Position numbers and translations under genes: made by a program | NCBI RefSeq assembly: GCF_014698505.1 | Contig: NZ_JACJTD010000012.1 | Coordinates: 1-64,000, forward strand | From: Nostoc foliaceum FACHB-393 | GTDB lineage: Bacteria; Cyanobacteriota; Cyanobacteriia; Cyanobacteriales; Nostocaceae | Direction of reading: 5' to 3' | DNA length: 64,000 nt | Notes under the pieces: generated by a model | Seen by the model: the letters and a program-made list of their open reading frames with translations, nothing else | What the model was told of the DNA's origin: nothing | Database searches by the model: none | In this document: positions 53,039 through 61,473 of the stretch, piece by piece | How positions within the stretch are numbered: the first letter of the stretch is position 1 | Layout of the letters: each line of letters starts with the position of its first letter

Positions 53039-53773
53039 ATGAAACATCTATTTTCCACCGCAGCAATACCTTCTTTCTTAGCTGCTACTGCCGTTGTGAT
53101 ATCGTCTTCTGCTTTTGCTCCTGCTAATGCCGCTTCGATGAATTTCACTATCAATGACTTCACAGGTGCGGATACTCAGGTGAAGTTTACCTTGGATGAC
53201 GCAATAGCAGGGTCTGGCAAAGTTCAGTTTAAAGTAGATTATTTATCCACTGGCACCAACACAATTGCTGATATACGCGGTGTTTTCTTCAACATTTTTG
53301 ATGACTCACTTCTCAGTGGCCTCCAAGTAGTAGGCACAGATGTGACAGCCAGCAAATTCGGTACTGCTGGAACAGTTGACTCTGTTGGCAGCAGTAACAA
53401 CAATCTGAACGGCAATGGCAACCAACACAACTACTTTGATGCTGGGATAGAAATTGGTCAAGAAGGTATAAGTAAAGGAAAAGGGGACATTCAATCGACG
53501 ACCTTTACCCTATCACACAATTCAATAGCTCTAACGTTGGCTCAGTTTTCTCAGCAAAACTTTGGAGTGCGCCTAATGAGTGTCGGTTCTGGAAACAATC
53601 GTGAAGACAGTAGCAAACTCAAAGGACAAGCCCCTTACTACACTCCCCCGCCACCACCACCTCAAAAGGTACCTGAGCCTGCTACAGTATCTGCCCTTGG
53701 TCTGTTTGCTCTGGGTGCACTGAGAGTAGCAAAGAAAAAGTCTTTAGTGTCAGCTTCAATAACAGTCGCCTAG
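53039..53773 (+). CDS. Secreted PEP-CTERM protein
   Basis: The 244-residue protein has a signal peptide (LAATAVVISSSAFAPANAAS) and ends in the sorting signal VPEPATVSALGLFALGALRV followed by AKKK. The central domain is rich in Asn, Gly and Ser, with beta-type strands (FTLDDAIAGSGKVQFKVDYL) and a proline run (TPPPPPP) before the tail. It is exported and processed by an exosortase-like system; such proteins are often surface or sheath associated. ATG 53039 begins the signal peptide; ATG 52946 would add 31 untypical residues. Confidence 0.9.
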   Translation: MKHLFSTAAIPSFLAATAVVISSSAFAPANAASMNFTINDFTGADTQVKFTLDDAIAGSGKVQFKVDYLSTGTNTIADIRGVFFNIFDDSLLSGLQVVGTDVTASKFGTAGTVDSVGSSNNNLNGNGNQHNYFDAGIEIGQEGISKGKGDIQSTTFTLSHNSIALTLAQFSQQNFGVRLMSVGSGNNREDSSKLKGQAPYYTPPPPPPQKVPEPATVSALGLFALGALRVAKKKSLVSASITVA

Positions 53774-53916
53774 AAGCTCCTAAGGGAGACACCAGATCCA
53801 CCCCCTTATAGAATATACAGTTAGGTCACCATATTCTTAATTCGCATCATGTGTGTCTCCCTTATTACTATAAAATTTGCTTATTAACTACACATTTAAA
53901 CATCATATTACTGATT

Positions 53917-54023
53917 TATAGCGGTTCCCACTCAGATGCAGTACAAGATTATATCGCCAGGTGTAGGGGCACGGCAGTGCCGTGCCCCTACGGGTGTAAC
54001 TCACGTAAACGAGAACCGCTATA
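53917..54023. repeat. MITE-like element with nested inverted repeats
   Basis: The ends tatagcggtt (53917-53926) and aaccgctata (54014-54023) are exact inverted copies. Inside, 53963-53991 is a 14-bp perfect hairpin with a 1-base loop (gtaggggcacggca and its complement). A 107-bp non-coding unit with this structure is typical of dispersed miniature elements in Nostocaceae. It sits between the PEP-CTERM and glutaredoxin genes. Confidence 0.75.
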
Positions 54024-54132
54024 TGTAAATCCAGTTAGCCACTTTTGAAGATCAAGTCAAAACGGGATAGAGCAGCTATGGTCAGTGGCAAAGTTCTAAA
54101 ATTAAGAAGTATTAAATCAATTTGAGGACTTT

Positions 54133-54405
54133 ATGGCTGCAAAAGTAGAAATCTACACTTGGAGAACTTGCCCGTTTTGTATCCGTGCCAAAAGTTTGCT
54201 GAAGAACAAGGGCGTTGAATTTATCGAATACAGTATTGATGGGGATGAGGCAGCCAGAAATAAAATGGCTCAAAGAGCAAATGGACGGCGCTCTTTACCG
54301 CAAATTTTCATCAATGATGATCATATTGGTGGTTGTGATGATATCCACGCTTTAGATAGTCAAGGCAAGCTGGATGAGCTACTAACTTCTAGCAATAGCG
54401 TGTAG
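54133..54405 (+). CDS. grxC: Glutaredoxin 3
   Basis: The 90-residue dithiol glutaredoxin has the active site WRTCPFCIRAK, the cis-Pro loop RRSLPQIFIN and the glutathione-binding GGCDDIHALD. It reduces disulfides and mixed disulfides with glutathione in the cytoplasm. It lies directly upstream of gshB in the same orientation, the usual cyanobacterial arrangement, 229 bp apart. The start is ATG 54133 after tgaggac. Confidence 0.95.
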   Translation: MAAKVEIYTWRTCPFCIRAKSLLKNKGVEFIEYSIDGDEAARNKMAQRANGRRSLPQIFINDDHIGGCDDIHALDSQGKLDELLTSSNSV

Positions 54406-54634
54406 GTTCAGAAGATATTGCTAGAAGTTAGCGACAAGCCGCTGCAAATTACACGGCAGTCGCTACAACTTTAGAAGAGAGAGTACGAACTTTTTTATCA
54501 CAAAAGTGATATCTATCCACAAGACTTTACCCTCCAGGTTCCACTCAACAGTACACATATACGTCAATTGGTGAGAGCATCAAGAGATAATGGTTGAATA
54601 ACCATTTAATTTCTTGGTGATTGAGGTACAAAGG

Positions 54635-55609
54635 GTGAAACTGGCTTTTATCATTGATCCCATCCATCTGCTTGACCCATGTCATGATACCAGTGTTGCC
54701 CTAATTGAAGCAGCGCAAATCCTGGGACACGAAGTTTGGGTGACTCAGGCAAATCTGCTGAGTGTGGTGGAGGGCAAAGCTTGGGCTTTCCTACAGCGAG
54801 TTGAAGTTGTACCAGTACAGTTGGTGGAGGGACGCTGGGTAGCAGCGAATCCTTGGTATAAGTTGAGCGATTCCTGCTTAACTTCTTTAGAAACAATGGA
54901 TGCCGTATTTATGCGGACAGATCCACCTGTCAATGATTCCTACCTCTATGCCACTTACATTCTGGATTACATTGATCAAAATAAAACCCTACTGATTAAT
55001 AGTCCTAGCGGCATCCGAGGGGCAAATGAAAAAATGTATGCCCTCCAGTTTACCAAAGCGATTCCAGAAACGATTGTCAGTGCTGATAAGCAGTTTATCC
55101 GGCAATTTGTCGAAGTAAAGGAGGCAGCAGTTCTCAAACCTCTGGGTAACAAAGCTGGGGAAGGAATTTTATTTTTGCAATCAGGCGATCGCAATTTTAA
55201 TTCCATTGTCGAACTCAGTACCCTCCAAGGTCGAGTGCCAGTAATGGTACAAACCTATTTACCAGAGGCAAAAGAAGGAGATAAGCGAATTATCCTGCTC
55301 AATGGCGAACCAATTGGTGCACTCAATCGCCTTTCTAGCGGAACTGATTTTCGCAATAATATGGCAACTGGTGGTACAGTCGCTCAAACCGAAATTACCC
55401 AGAGAGAGTATGAAATCTGTACCGAAATAGCCGAACGCTTACGCCAAGACGGCTTAATTTTTGTGGGCATTGATGTTATTGGTGGCTACCTAACTGAAGT
55501 TAACGTCACTAGTCCTACCGGAATTCGTGAGATTGATCGCCTAGATGGTGCTCACCTTGGTCATCAGGTTATTCAATGGATTGAACAGGCAGTAAAAATC
55601 AAAAAATAA
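54635..55609 (+). CDS. gshB: Glutathione synthetase
   Basis: The 324-residue ATP-grasp enzyme starts KLAFIIDPIHLLDPCHDTSV and contains FMRTDPPVNDSYLYATYILD, VLKPLGNKAGEGILFL (ATP site) and VNVTSPTGIREIDRL. It joins gamma-glutamylcysteine and glycine to form glutathione. GTG 54635 is chosen since relatives begin MKLAFIIDP; TTG 54614 and GTG 54617 would add up to seven residues. It pairs functionally with the glutaredoxin gene just upstream. Confidence 0.95.
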   Translation: MKLAFIIDPIHLLDPCHDTSVALIEAAQILGHEVWVTQANLLSVVEGKAWAFLQRVEVVPVQLVEGRWVAANPWYKLSDSCLTSLETMDAVFMRTDPPVNDSYLYATYILDYIDQNKTLLINSPSGIRGANEKMYALQFTKAIPETIVSADKQFIRQFVEVKEAAVLKPLGNKAGEGILFLQSGDRNFNSIVELSTLQGRVPVMVQTYLPEAKEGDKRIILLNGEPIGALNRLSSGTDFRNNMATGGTVAQTEITQREYEICTEIAERLRQDGLIFVGIDVIGGYLTEVNVTSPTGIREIDRLDGAHLGHQVIQWIEQAVKIKK

Positions 55610-56055
55610 ATGCAAATTATTTTTTGCTTCGTGTCCTATTCTCCAGGAAACAGACTTCCTTCGACGCTGGCGTGGGCGTGTTCCCACGCAACTTTATTTA
55701 AGTAAATGTACTTATGTAGATCGAATATGAGTTTAATGGATAGCCGGGGTAGATGTAGCGATATCTACAACGAGCTATGTCTACGCATCTCTAGTTGGGC
55801 AGGTCTTCCGGTTTCTTTGTTCCAAAAGTACAGATGGACATGTGAGCCAGCAGACTCCTGCCCAAGTTCATTCTATAAGTAGCATTAACGAGAAGTAGCG
55901 TTAACGATTTTCTTTACCAATTGGCAAAATTAGAAATGGCAACGGATTGGTTACCCCTGCCTTTGGTAAAACCCTGAAACTAGCAGATTTTATACAGCAC
56001 TCAGCCTAACCTGAGACTGCTAATTTAATCTAAAAATCATCACATCCAAAATCTT
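55610..56055. other. Intergenic region between convergent gshB and ftsZ
   Basis: Two convergent genes end here. A perfect 7-bp hairpin (gcgtggg/cccacgc, 55670-55689) may end gshB transcription, and a near-direct repeat agtagc(a/g)ttaacga occurs near 55879-55908. I see no gene. Confidence 0.5.
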
Positions 56056-57372
56056 TTAATTCCTTGGTGTACGTCGGTTTCTCAGAAAATCAGGTATATC
56101 CAATCCAGGTTTTTCTTTTGGTTCTGGAATTGGAGTTGGAGTTGGAGTTGAACTTGGAGCTGAGGTTGGGGGATTAACTGCGGGTTGCTGTGTTGTTGGT
56201 CGTTTCGAGGTGTTAGGTGCTACTCGAACGTTAGCTACGCTTTGTTGTACCGCAGCTTGCACTTCACCTGTAAATCCGGTGGCGATTACAGTAATTCTCA
56301 CCTCACCCTGGAGTCTGTCATCAATTACAGCCCCAAAAATAATATTGGCGTTGGGATCAACTACTTCATAGATTGCTTCTGCGGCTGCATTCACTTCATG
56401 CAAAGTGAGGTCAGTACCACCTGTAATATTAAAGACAACCCCTCTGGCACCTTCAATAGAACATTCTAGTAACGGCGAAGAAATAGCTGCGATCGCAGCT
56501 TCTCTGGCTCTAGATTTTCCAGAGCTAACACCAATTCCCATTAATGCCGATCCCGCATCTGCCATCACCGCTCGGACATCAGCAAAGTCAACGTTTACCA
56601 ATCCGGGGATCGTGATGATATCAGAAATACCTTGCACCCCTTGACGCAGCACATCATCTGCATAACGAAAAGCTTCTTGCACAGGTGTTTGTTCGGGGAT
56701 CACTTCCAGCAATTTGTTGTTGGGGATAATGATCAGTGTATCTACTCTACTTTTTAGACCTTCAATACCTTGTTCAGCTTGGCTGGTGCGGCGACGTCCC
56801 TCAAAGACAAATGGACGTGTGACTACACCAACAGTGAGAGCGCCCATTTCTTTAGCTACTTCTGCCACAATTGGGGCTGCACCCGTCCCAGTACCACCAC
56901 CCATACCAGCAGTGATAAATACTAGGTCAGCACCCTCCAAAGCTGTAGCAATTTCGTCTCGTGATTCCTCAGCTGCCTTTTGACCGATGGCAGGATTACC
57001 ACCTGCTCCTAAACCTCGCGTTAGCTTCTGTCCAATTTGCAATCGACTTGGAGCACCTGCCAGAGTTAAAGCTTGGGCATCAGTGTTAATTGACCAAAAC
57101 TCTACCCCAGAGACATCAGACTCGATCATGCGGTTAACAGCATTGCCACCACCACCACCGACACCAATCACTTTGATGTTGGCTACTCGACCAGGAACAA
57201 TCTCGCCAATTCGGCTATTTTCCGCAGAAATCTTCTTATTATCGTGATTTTGTCCGAAATTCAACCCGGAGTTATTAAAGGGATTGGTCGAGTTAACTGC
57301 CAGAGAAAACCCCGGCTGTCCCGTAGATTGGGAATTTTTATAAGAAAGTCCTTGGTTATTATCAAGTGTCAT
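56056..57372 (-). CDS. ftsZ: Cell-division protein FtsZ
   Basis: The 438-residue tubulin homologue has [13 protein letters not shown], the tubulin signature [10 protein letters not shown], the T7 synergy loop [11 protein letters not shown] and the C-terminal conserved peptide [10 protein letters not shown]. The N-terminal extension of about 60 residues is Asn/Ser rich, as in filamentous cyanobacteria. The C-terminal linker contains a [10 protein letters not shown] repeat, encoded by an imperfect ggagtt hexamer run at 56120-56160. It polymerises with GTP into the Z ring. It is transcribed in the same direction as ftsQ, about 1.1 kb downstream of it. Confidence 0.97.
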   Translation of the reverse strand: MTLDNNQGLSYKNSQSTGQPGFSLAVNSTNPFNNSGLNFGQNHDNKKISAENSRIGEIVPGRVANIKVIGVGGGGGNAVNRMIESDVSGVEFWSINTDAQALTLAGAPSRLQIGQKLTRGLGAGGNPAIGQKAAEESRDEIATALEGADLVFITAGMGGGTGTGAAPIVAEVAKEMGALTVGVVTRPFVFEGRRRTSQAEQGIEGLKSRVDTLIIIPNNKLLEVIPEQTPVQEAFRYADDVLRQGVQGISDIITIPGLVNVDFADVRAVMADAGSALMGIGVSSGKSRAREAAIAAISSPLLECSIEGARGVVFNITGGTDLTLHEVNAAAEAIYEVVDPNANIIFGAVIDDRLQGEVRITVIATGFTGEVQAAVQQSVANVRVAPNTSKRPTTQQPAVNPPTSAPSSTPTPTPIPEPKEKPGLDIPDFLRNRRTPRN

Positions 57373-57426
57373 TGGATTTGTGAAAGGGTAGATAAACGAC
57401 TTTTTCAGGTGTTATTCACCTAAGAG

Positions 57427-57744
57427 TCAACTATAGTTTGACACTGCCACAATACTATGGCACTGTTCTTTCTTGTTTCCACTACTGCCAAGCCTAACAG
57501 AATTGACAGTGCGAAAATTTGCTATGGGATAAGCTTTTAACGCAGCCGATCGCACAGCCAATTCTAGAGAAGTATACCTACATTTATCTAAAAGTGACCT
57601 GTATAACTTCAACCAGACATTAATCTCTTCATTATTCTCAGCAGAGGACATAACTTGTAAAGACACATTACAGCGCATCTTATCTGCCTCAATAATATTG
57701 TTAATAGGTTTCACCATTGCGAATAATTGCAACTTTAGACACAA
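57427..57744 (-). CDS. Doubtful small ORF between ftsQ and ftsZ
   Basis: Up to 105 codons are open on the minus strand, with ATG codons at 57744 and 57717. The protein has one plausible helical segment (EEINVWLKLYRSLLDKCRYT) and no recognised domain. It lies in the long ftsZ leader region, in the same direction as ftsZ. I cannot exclude a chance frame. Confidence 0.3.
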   Translation of the reverse strand: MCLKLQLFAMVKPINNIIEADKMRCNVSLQVMSSAENNEEINVWLKLYRSLLDKCRYTSLELAVRSAALKAYPIANFRTVNSVRLGSSGNKKEQCHSIVAVSNYS

Positions 57745-58448
57745 AATTTACTTTATACTTACTTATCCTTAAGGTTGAAATAAGTAAGAATTTACTTGTC
57801 AGACTATACCTGATTAATTTGTTGTTTGGGGGGTCTTCATGGACACTTTGTTGGAGCAATAGTCTATCTTACGAGAACCCTCACTAGTGTGGTCAACAAA
57901 TCAAGATTTTCCTAGAGGTTTCGTAACCTAATAGTAATGACGGCAGAGAATAGTTCAAATTGATTGCCCAAAAAACAACGTTTACTCAAATTTTTGAGGT
58001 ATTTTAAGTTACTTATTTAAGCTTCAGTAACCTGTCTTTGAAAGTGTCCTCAACAGACCAAAGTTAGAGTGTTTTTGTCCTTTGGGCTTGGATGACGGTG
58101 TAAACTGTTTTTATTAGTATCCTCTGCTCATGAGTCAAATCTTAATAAAAAACTCAAGCATTTTTCTCTTTTGGGCACTAGGTTCGGTCGAAGAATGTAT
58201 AGACAGAAGGCGTTTTGCACGCCATAGACCATCATTAGATTGTCCGACATCTTGCACCCTATTATTAGATATTAGGGTCATAATTGAGAGTGTTTTACTC
58301 ACAATTTAGATTTTATGATTGATCTTCTCATTTTAATTAGAAGTTAATGCCGATTTTCGGGCAGTTTGCTGGAAAACTGAAAATAATAAATTTATTTATC
58401 AGCATAAAGCTTCTTAATTTACTAGGAGCGCTCAATACATTAAAAACG
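57745..58448. other. Long leader region upstream of ftsZ
   Basis: No reading frame of interest lies in these 704 bp. The stretch is AT-rich. The position between ftsQ and ftsZ suggests separate ftsZ promoters, but I cannot assign boxes with confidence. Confidence 0.4.
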
Positions 58449-59303
58449 CTAGATATTTTTAGGGATTTTGGGAGTTAATCTTTGGTCTTTTTGGTTCATT
58501 TGTACTAATGGAAATTCGGGATTTTTCAGATCAATATACTCTATTTGACCGAAATTGAGTTTTGTTGCTAAATGGCGCATTTGGGCGAGTAGCTTAATTT
58601 GTTCAGGCAACTGGGGGCCTAGAACGCCGAGATGTACATTTCCTAGTTCTGTTTTCAAAATTATATTCGCTGGATTTTGGCAATCAATTTCCATGACTTT
58701 TACGGGACTTTGGCTGACAGCTTTATGAAGTTGAGTCCAGTCGGGGCAGTATTGTTTTGGCAATCCAATTACTCTGAGATTGGGTAATTTTTTAGTAGGA
58801 TTCAGTGATGTGTATTTTTCTAAAGGCATCCAGGCCCCACTTACATCCAGTAAGCCAATTGTGACTTTTTTGTTCCCAGTAGTCTGATTTTGCCCACTTG
58901 CTGTTTGAGTCACCGCTACAGGGACTCGTTCTTGGATTTCGATGTTTAATCCAGGAGGAAAAAGACGGCGTCTCACGATCGCTTGAGCAATAGTTGGTTG
59001 TTTTTTCAAGGAGTTAGCGATCGCTGTCGGTTCAATCCGCCACAAAGATTGTGGGTAAGATAGCACCAACAGTGATTGAGTTGTCTCATCCGACAGTAAT
59101 TGATTGCCTGATTTCATCACTACTTGTTTGGGAGTTTTTAGGATCCACACTGGTTGGACTGCCACCCACAGCAATCCACCCGCGAAACCAGTAATGGCAA
59201 AAGTTCGCCAAATAGCCTGAATAATTCTCATCTGTCGCTGCCGACGTAATTTCTTACGACGCTGGGCTAGATCCGTGCGGGAAACTGATATTATGCCAGC
59301 CAT
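58449..59303 (-). CDS. ftsQ: Cell-division protein FtsQ/DivIB
   Basis: The 284-residue bitopic protein has a basic cytoplasmic N terminus (QRRKKLRRQRQMR), one transmembrane helix at about 33-50 (FAITGFAGGLLWVAVQPVW), a POTRA domain (GNQLLSDETTQSLLVLSYPQ, IAQAIVRRRLFPPGLNIEIQ) and the FtsQ beta domain to the end. It links FtsZ-linked early division proteins to septal wall synthesis. An insertion rich in Gln, Thr and Gly (TASGQNQTTGNK) lies near residue 134. The gene precedes ftsZ in the same direction. Confidence 0.93.
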   Translation of the reverse strand: MAGIISVSRTDLAQRRKKLRRQRQMRIIQAIWRTFAITGFAGGLLWVAVQPVWILKTPKQVVMKSGNQLLSDETTQSLLVLSYPQSLWRIEPTAIANSLKKQPTIAQAIVRRRLFPPGLNIEIQERVPVAVTQTASGQNQTTGNKKVTIGLLDVSGAWMPLEKYTSLNPTKKLPNLRVIGLPKQYCPDWTQLHKAVSQSPVKVMEIDCQNPANIILKTELGNVHLGVLGPQLPEQIKLLAQMRHLATKLNFGQIEYIDLKNPEFPLVQMNQKDQRLTPKIPKNI

Positions 59304-60025
59304 TCAAACCCCTTTCTGGTTACAGTCGAAATTCCTTGACCAAACTCACCAATTTTAACTCAGCACTCTTTATGCGCTTGTATCATTATTAATCTCAGTA
59401 AACACTGTCGGCATCTGTTAGCCGTTGTCCTCAAGACTTTTTTTATTTTTAGTAACAATTTACAGAAACTACACAAGGAATGTGGCGCTATTCATTCTTC
59501 CTATTAAAGTTTACGGTGTCCATTTTTAACTGACTGTTGTCTTTTTGACAAGCGATCATCCACTATTTTTTGACTAAATATTACAAAATATTAATTTAGA
59601 TATTTCTGATTTTGTTTTCTTGACAAATAGAATGTGAAATGATAGACAAGTATTCCTAAATCTCTGTGTACCTTGCTATAATTCATACCAGTCCGACCTC
59701 ATCAGTTATACAAATAGAGATCATGCAATCTAGTAGCTTTTTTTACCGATTAACTCAGCCATAAAGGTTCGTGCTAGGTCAAACAAAAGCTAGAGATTGT
59801 CAAAATCTCAATAGCAGGTGTAAAAAGGACAGATATGCTTAAGGTTATTAGGGTCAACTAAATCTCTACCATACTACTGACAGTGATCTGTAATCAGTGC
59901 TGTCTTTTGCAAGAAGCTACCAACTTGCGAATTAATCGTGTGCTTACATCCCGGCTAGAGATTTTTTGTATAAAAAATACGAATTAACTGCATCTACATA
60001 CACATCTACATACACCTCTACATAC
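59304..60025. other. Divergent intergenic region with a 12-bp tandem repeat
   Basis: This 722-bp AT-rich gap separates divergent ftsQ and the ATPase gene. No gene is seen. Three units of catctacataca (one changed to cctctacataca) occupy 59991-60026 and run into the ATG of the ATPase gene. Copy number changes here would alter the leader or, if ATG 59966 were used, the N terminus in steps of four residues. Confidence 0.7.
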
Positions 60026-61357
60026 ATGAAAACGACATTAAATTTGTCACGTTTTTATAAAGCATGTAACCCAAGCTACACGCTTAATATAAGTAACGTG
60101 CTAGATCGCCAATATTACATAGATTTTGCTGATGTCCGCGGTTGCAAGATTGTCGAAGAATTGCAGCGGACTATCTGCCGAATTTCTCCTGATGAGCCAA
60201 CCTGCCAGTTATTTACAGGTCATATTGGCTGCGGTAAGTCAACGGAATTGCAGCGCCTCAAGACAGAACTAGAATTGGCAGGATTTCATGTGGTTTATTT
60301 TGAGTCCAGTCAAGATTTAGATATGGCAGATATTGATGTCAGCGATATTTTGCTGAGTGTAGCCCGTCAAGTCAGTGCCAGTTTAGAAGGCATTAGCATC
60401 AAACTCAAACCTGGTTACTTTACCAATTTGTTTAAAGAAGTAGGCGATTTTTTGCAAAGTCCCATAGAGCTTTCTGGACAAGCAGAGTTGTCGTTGGGTA
60501 TTGCCAAAATTACCGCTAAAACCAAAGATAGCACCCAGTTACGTAATCAACTAAGGCAATATTTGGAACCACGTACCAATAGTATTTTGCAAGCGATTAA
60601 CGAAGAAATTTTAGAAAAGGCTATTGAACAGCTAAAGCTGCGGGGTCAAAAAGGACTGGTAGTGATTGTAGATAATTTAGATCGAGTGGATATGCGTCCT
60701 TTAGCATCCGGGCGATCGCAACCAGAATATCTTTTCATCGACCGAGGTGAACAGTTACGCCGACTTAAATGCCACCTAGTTTACACCATTCCCCTGACGT
60801 TAATTTTCTCCAATGAGTATGAGACACTGAAAAATCGTCTGGGAGGAGGGATTGCGCCAAAAGTACTGCCGATGGTATTGGTGCGGCAAAGAGATGGCAG
60901 TGACTACGAACCAGGGATGTCATTAGTGCGCCAGTTAGTCTTAGCAAGAGCTTTTCCAGAAGTTCCTTTGAATGGAAGGCTTTTATTAATTACAGAATTA
61001 TTCGATCACTCCCAAACCTTGGATCGTCTATGTCGCGTTAGTGGCGGTCACATTCGTAATTTATTGGGTTTACTTTATAGCTGCCTGCAACGACAAGATC
61101 CACCTTTTTCTAGGGATTGCTTAGAAGCCGTGATTAAGGACTACCGCGACGATCTGCTATTAGCTATTGATGAATCCCAGTGGGAATTATTGTTTGAAGT
61201 AGTGCAGCAGCAGAGAGTTAAAGGTGAGTCTGACTACCAAAGTTTACTAAGAAGCATGTATCTGTTTGAATATCGTGATCCTCTGGGGCGCTGGTTTGGC
61301 ATCAGTCCAGCCTTAGCAGAGACAGAAAAAGTCCTTGTTTGGCAACAAAACAAGTAA
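60026..61357 (+). CDS. P-loop ATPase of the AAA/STAND type
   Basis: The 443-residue protein has Walker A in FTGHIGCGKSTELQRLK (about residue 70) and Walker B in LVVIVDNLDRVDM (about 210). The region between is helical, with LPMVLVRQRDGSD and GGHIRNLLGLLYSCLQRQDP later, the latter resembling a sensor-2/winged-helix part. No effector domain, signal or membrane segment is seen. ATG 60026 is preferred; ATG 59966 would translate the tandem repeat as STYTSTYTSTY. The next gene, also an ATPase, follows after 116 bp, so the two may form a functional pair. The function is unknown. Confidence 0.75.
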   Translation: MKTTLNLSRFYKACNPSYTLNISNVLDRQYYIDFADVRGCKIVEELQRTICRISPDEPTCQLFTGHIGCGKSTELQRLKTELELAGFHVVYFESSQDLDMADIDVSDILLSVARQVSASLEGISIKLKPGYFTNLFKEVGDFLQSPIELSGQAELSLGIAKITAKTKDSTQLRNQLRQYLEPRTNSILQAINEEILEKAIEQLKLRGQKGLVVIVDNLDRVDMRPLASGRSQPEYLFIDRGEQLRRLKCHLVYTIPLTLIFSNEYETLKNRLGGGIAPKVLPMVLVRQRDGSDYEPGMSLVRQLVLARAFPEVPLNGRLLLITELFDHSQTLDRLCRVSGGHIRNLLGLLYSCLQRQDPPFSRDCLEAVIKDYRDDLLLAIDESQWELLFEVVQQQRVKGESDYQSLLRSMYLFEYRDPLGRWFGISPALAETEKVLVWQQNK

Positions 61358-61364
61358 CAGTGCT

Positions 61365-61473
61365 GGGTGAGTCCATTGTCATTAGTCCTTTGTCCTTTGC
61401 CATTGGACTAATAACTAATGCCCAATGCCCGATGCCCAATACCCAATACCCCATGCCCAATGCCCAATAACCA
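61365..61473. repeat. Heptamer-like repeats (STRR type) before the nSTAND gene
   Basis: The segment contains cattagtcctttgtcctttg and about eight degenerate units of gcccaat/acccaat/ccccatg up to the start codon. Such short tandem repeats are typical of Nostocaceae. They replace any recognisable ribosome site before ATG 61474. Confidence 0.8.

Noticed and set aside
61365..61473. CRISPR array
   Set aside because: The units are seven bases and degenerate without spacers; they fit STRR repeats.
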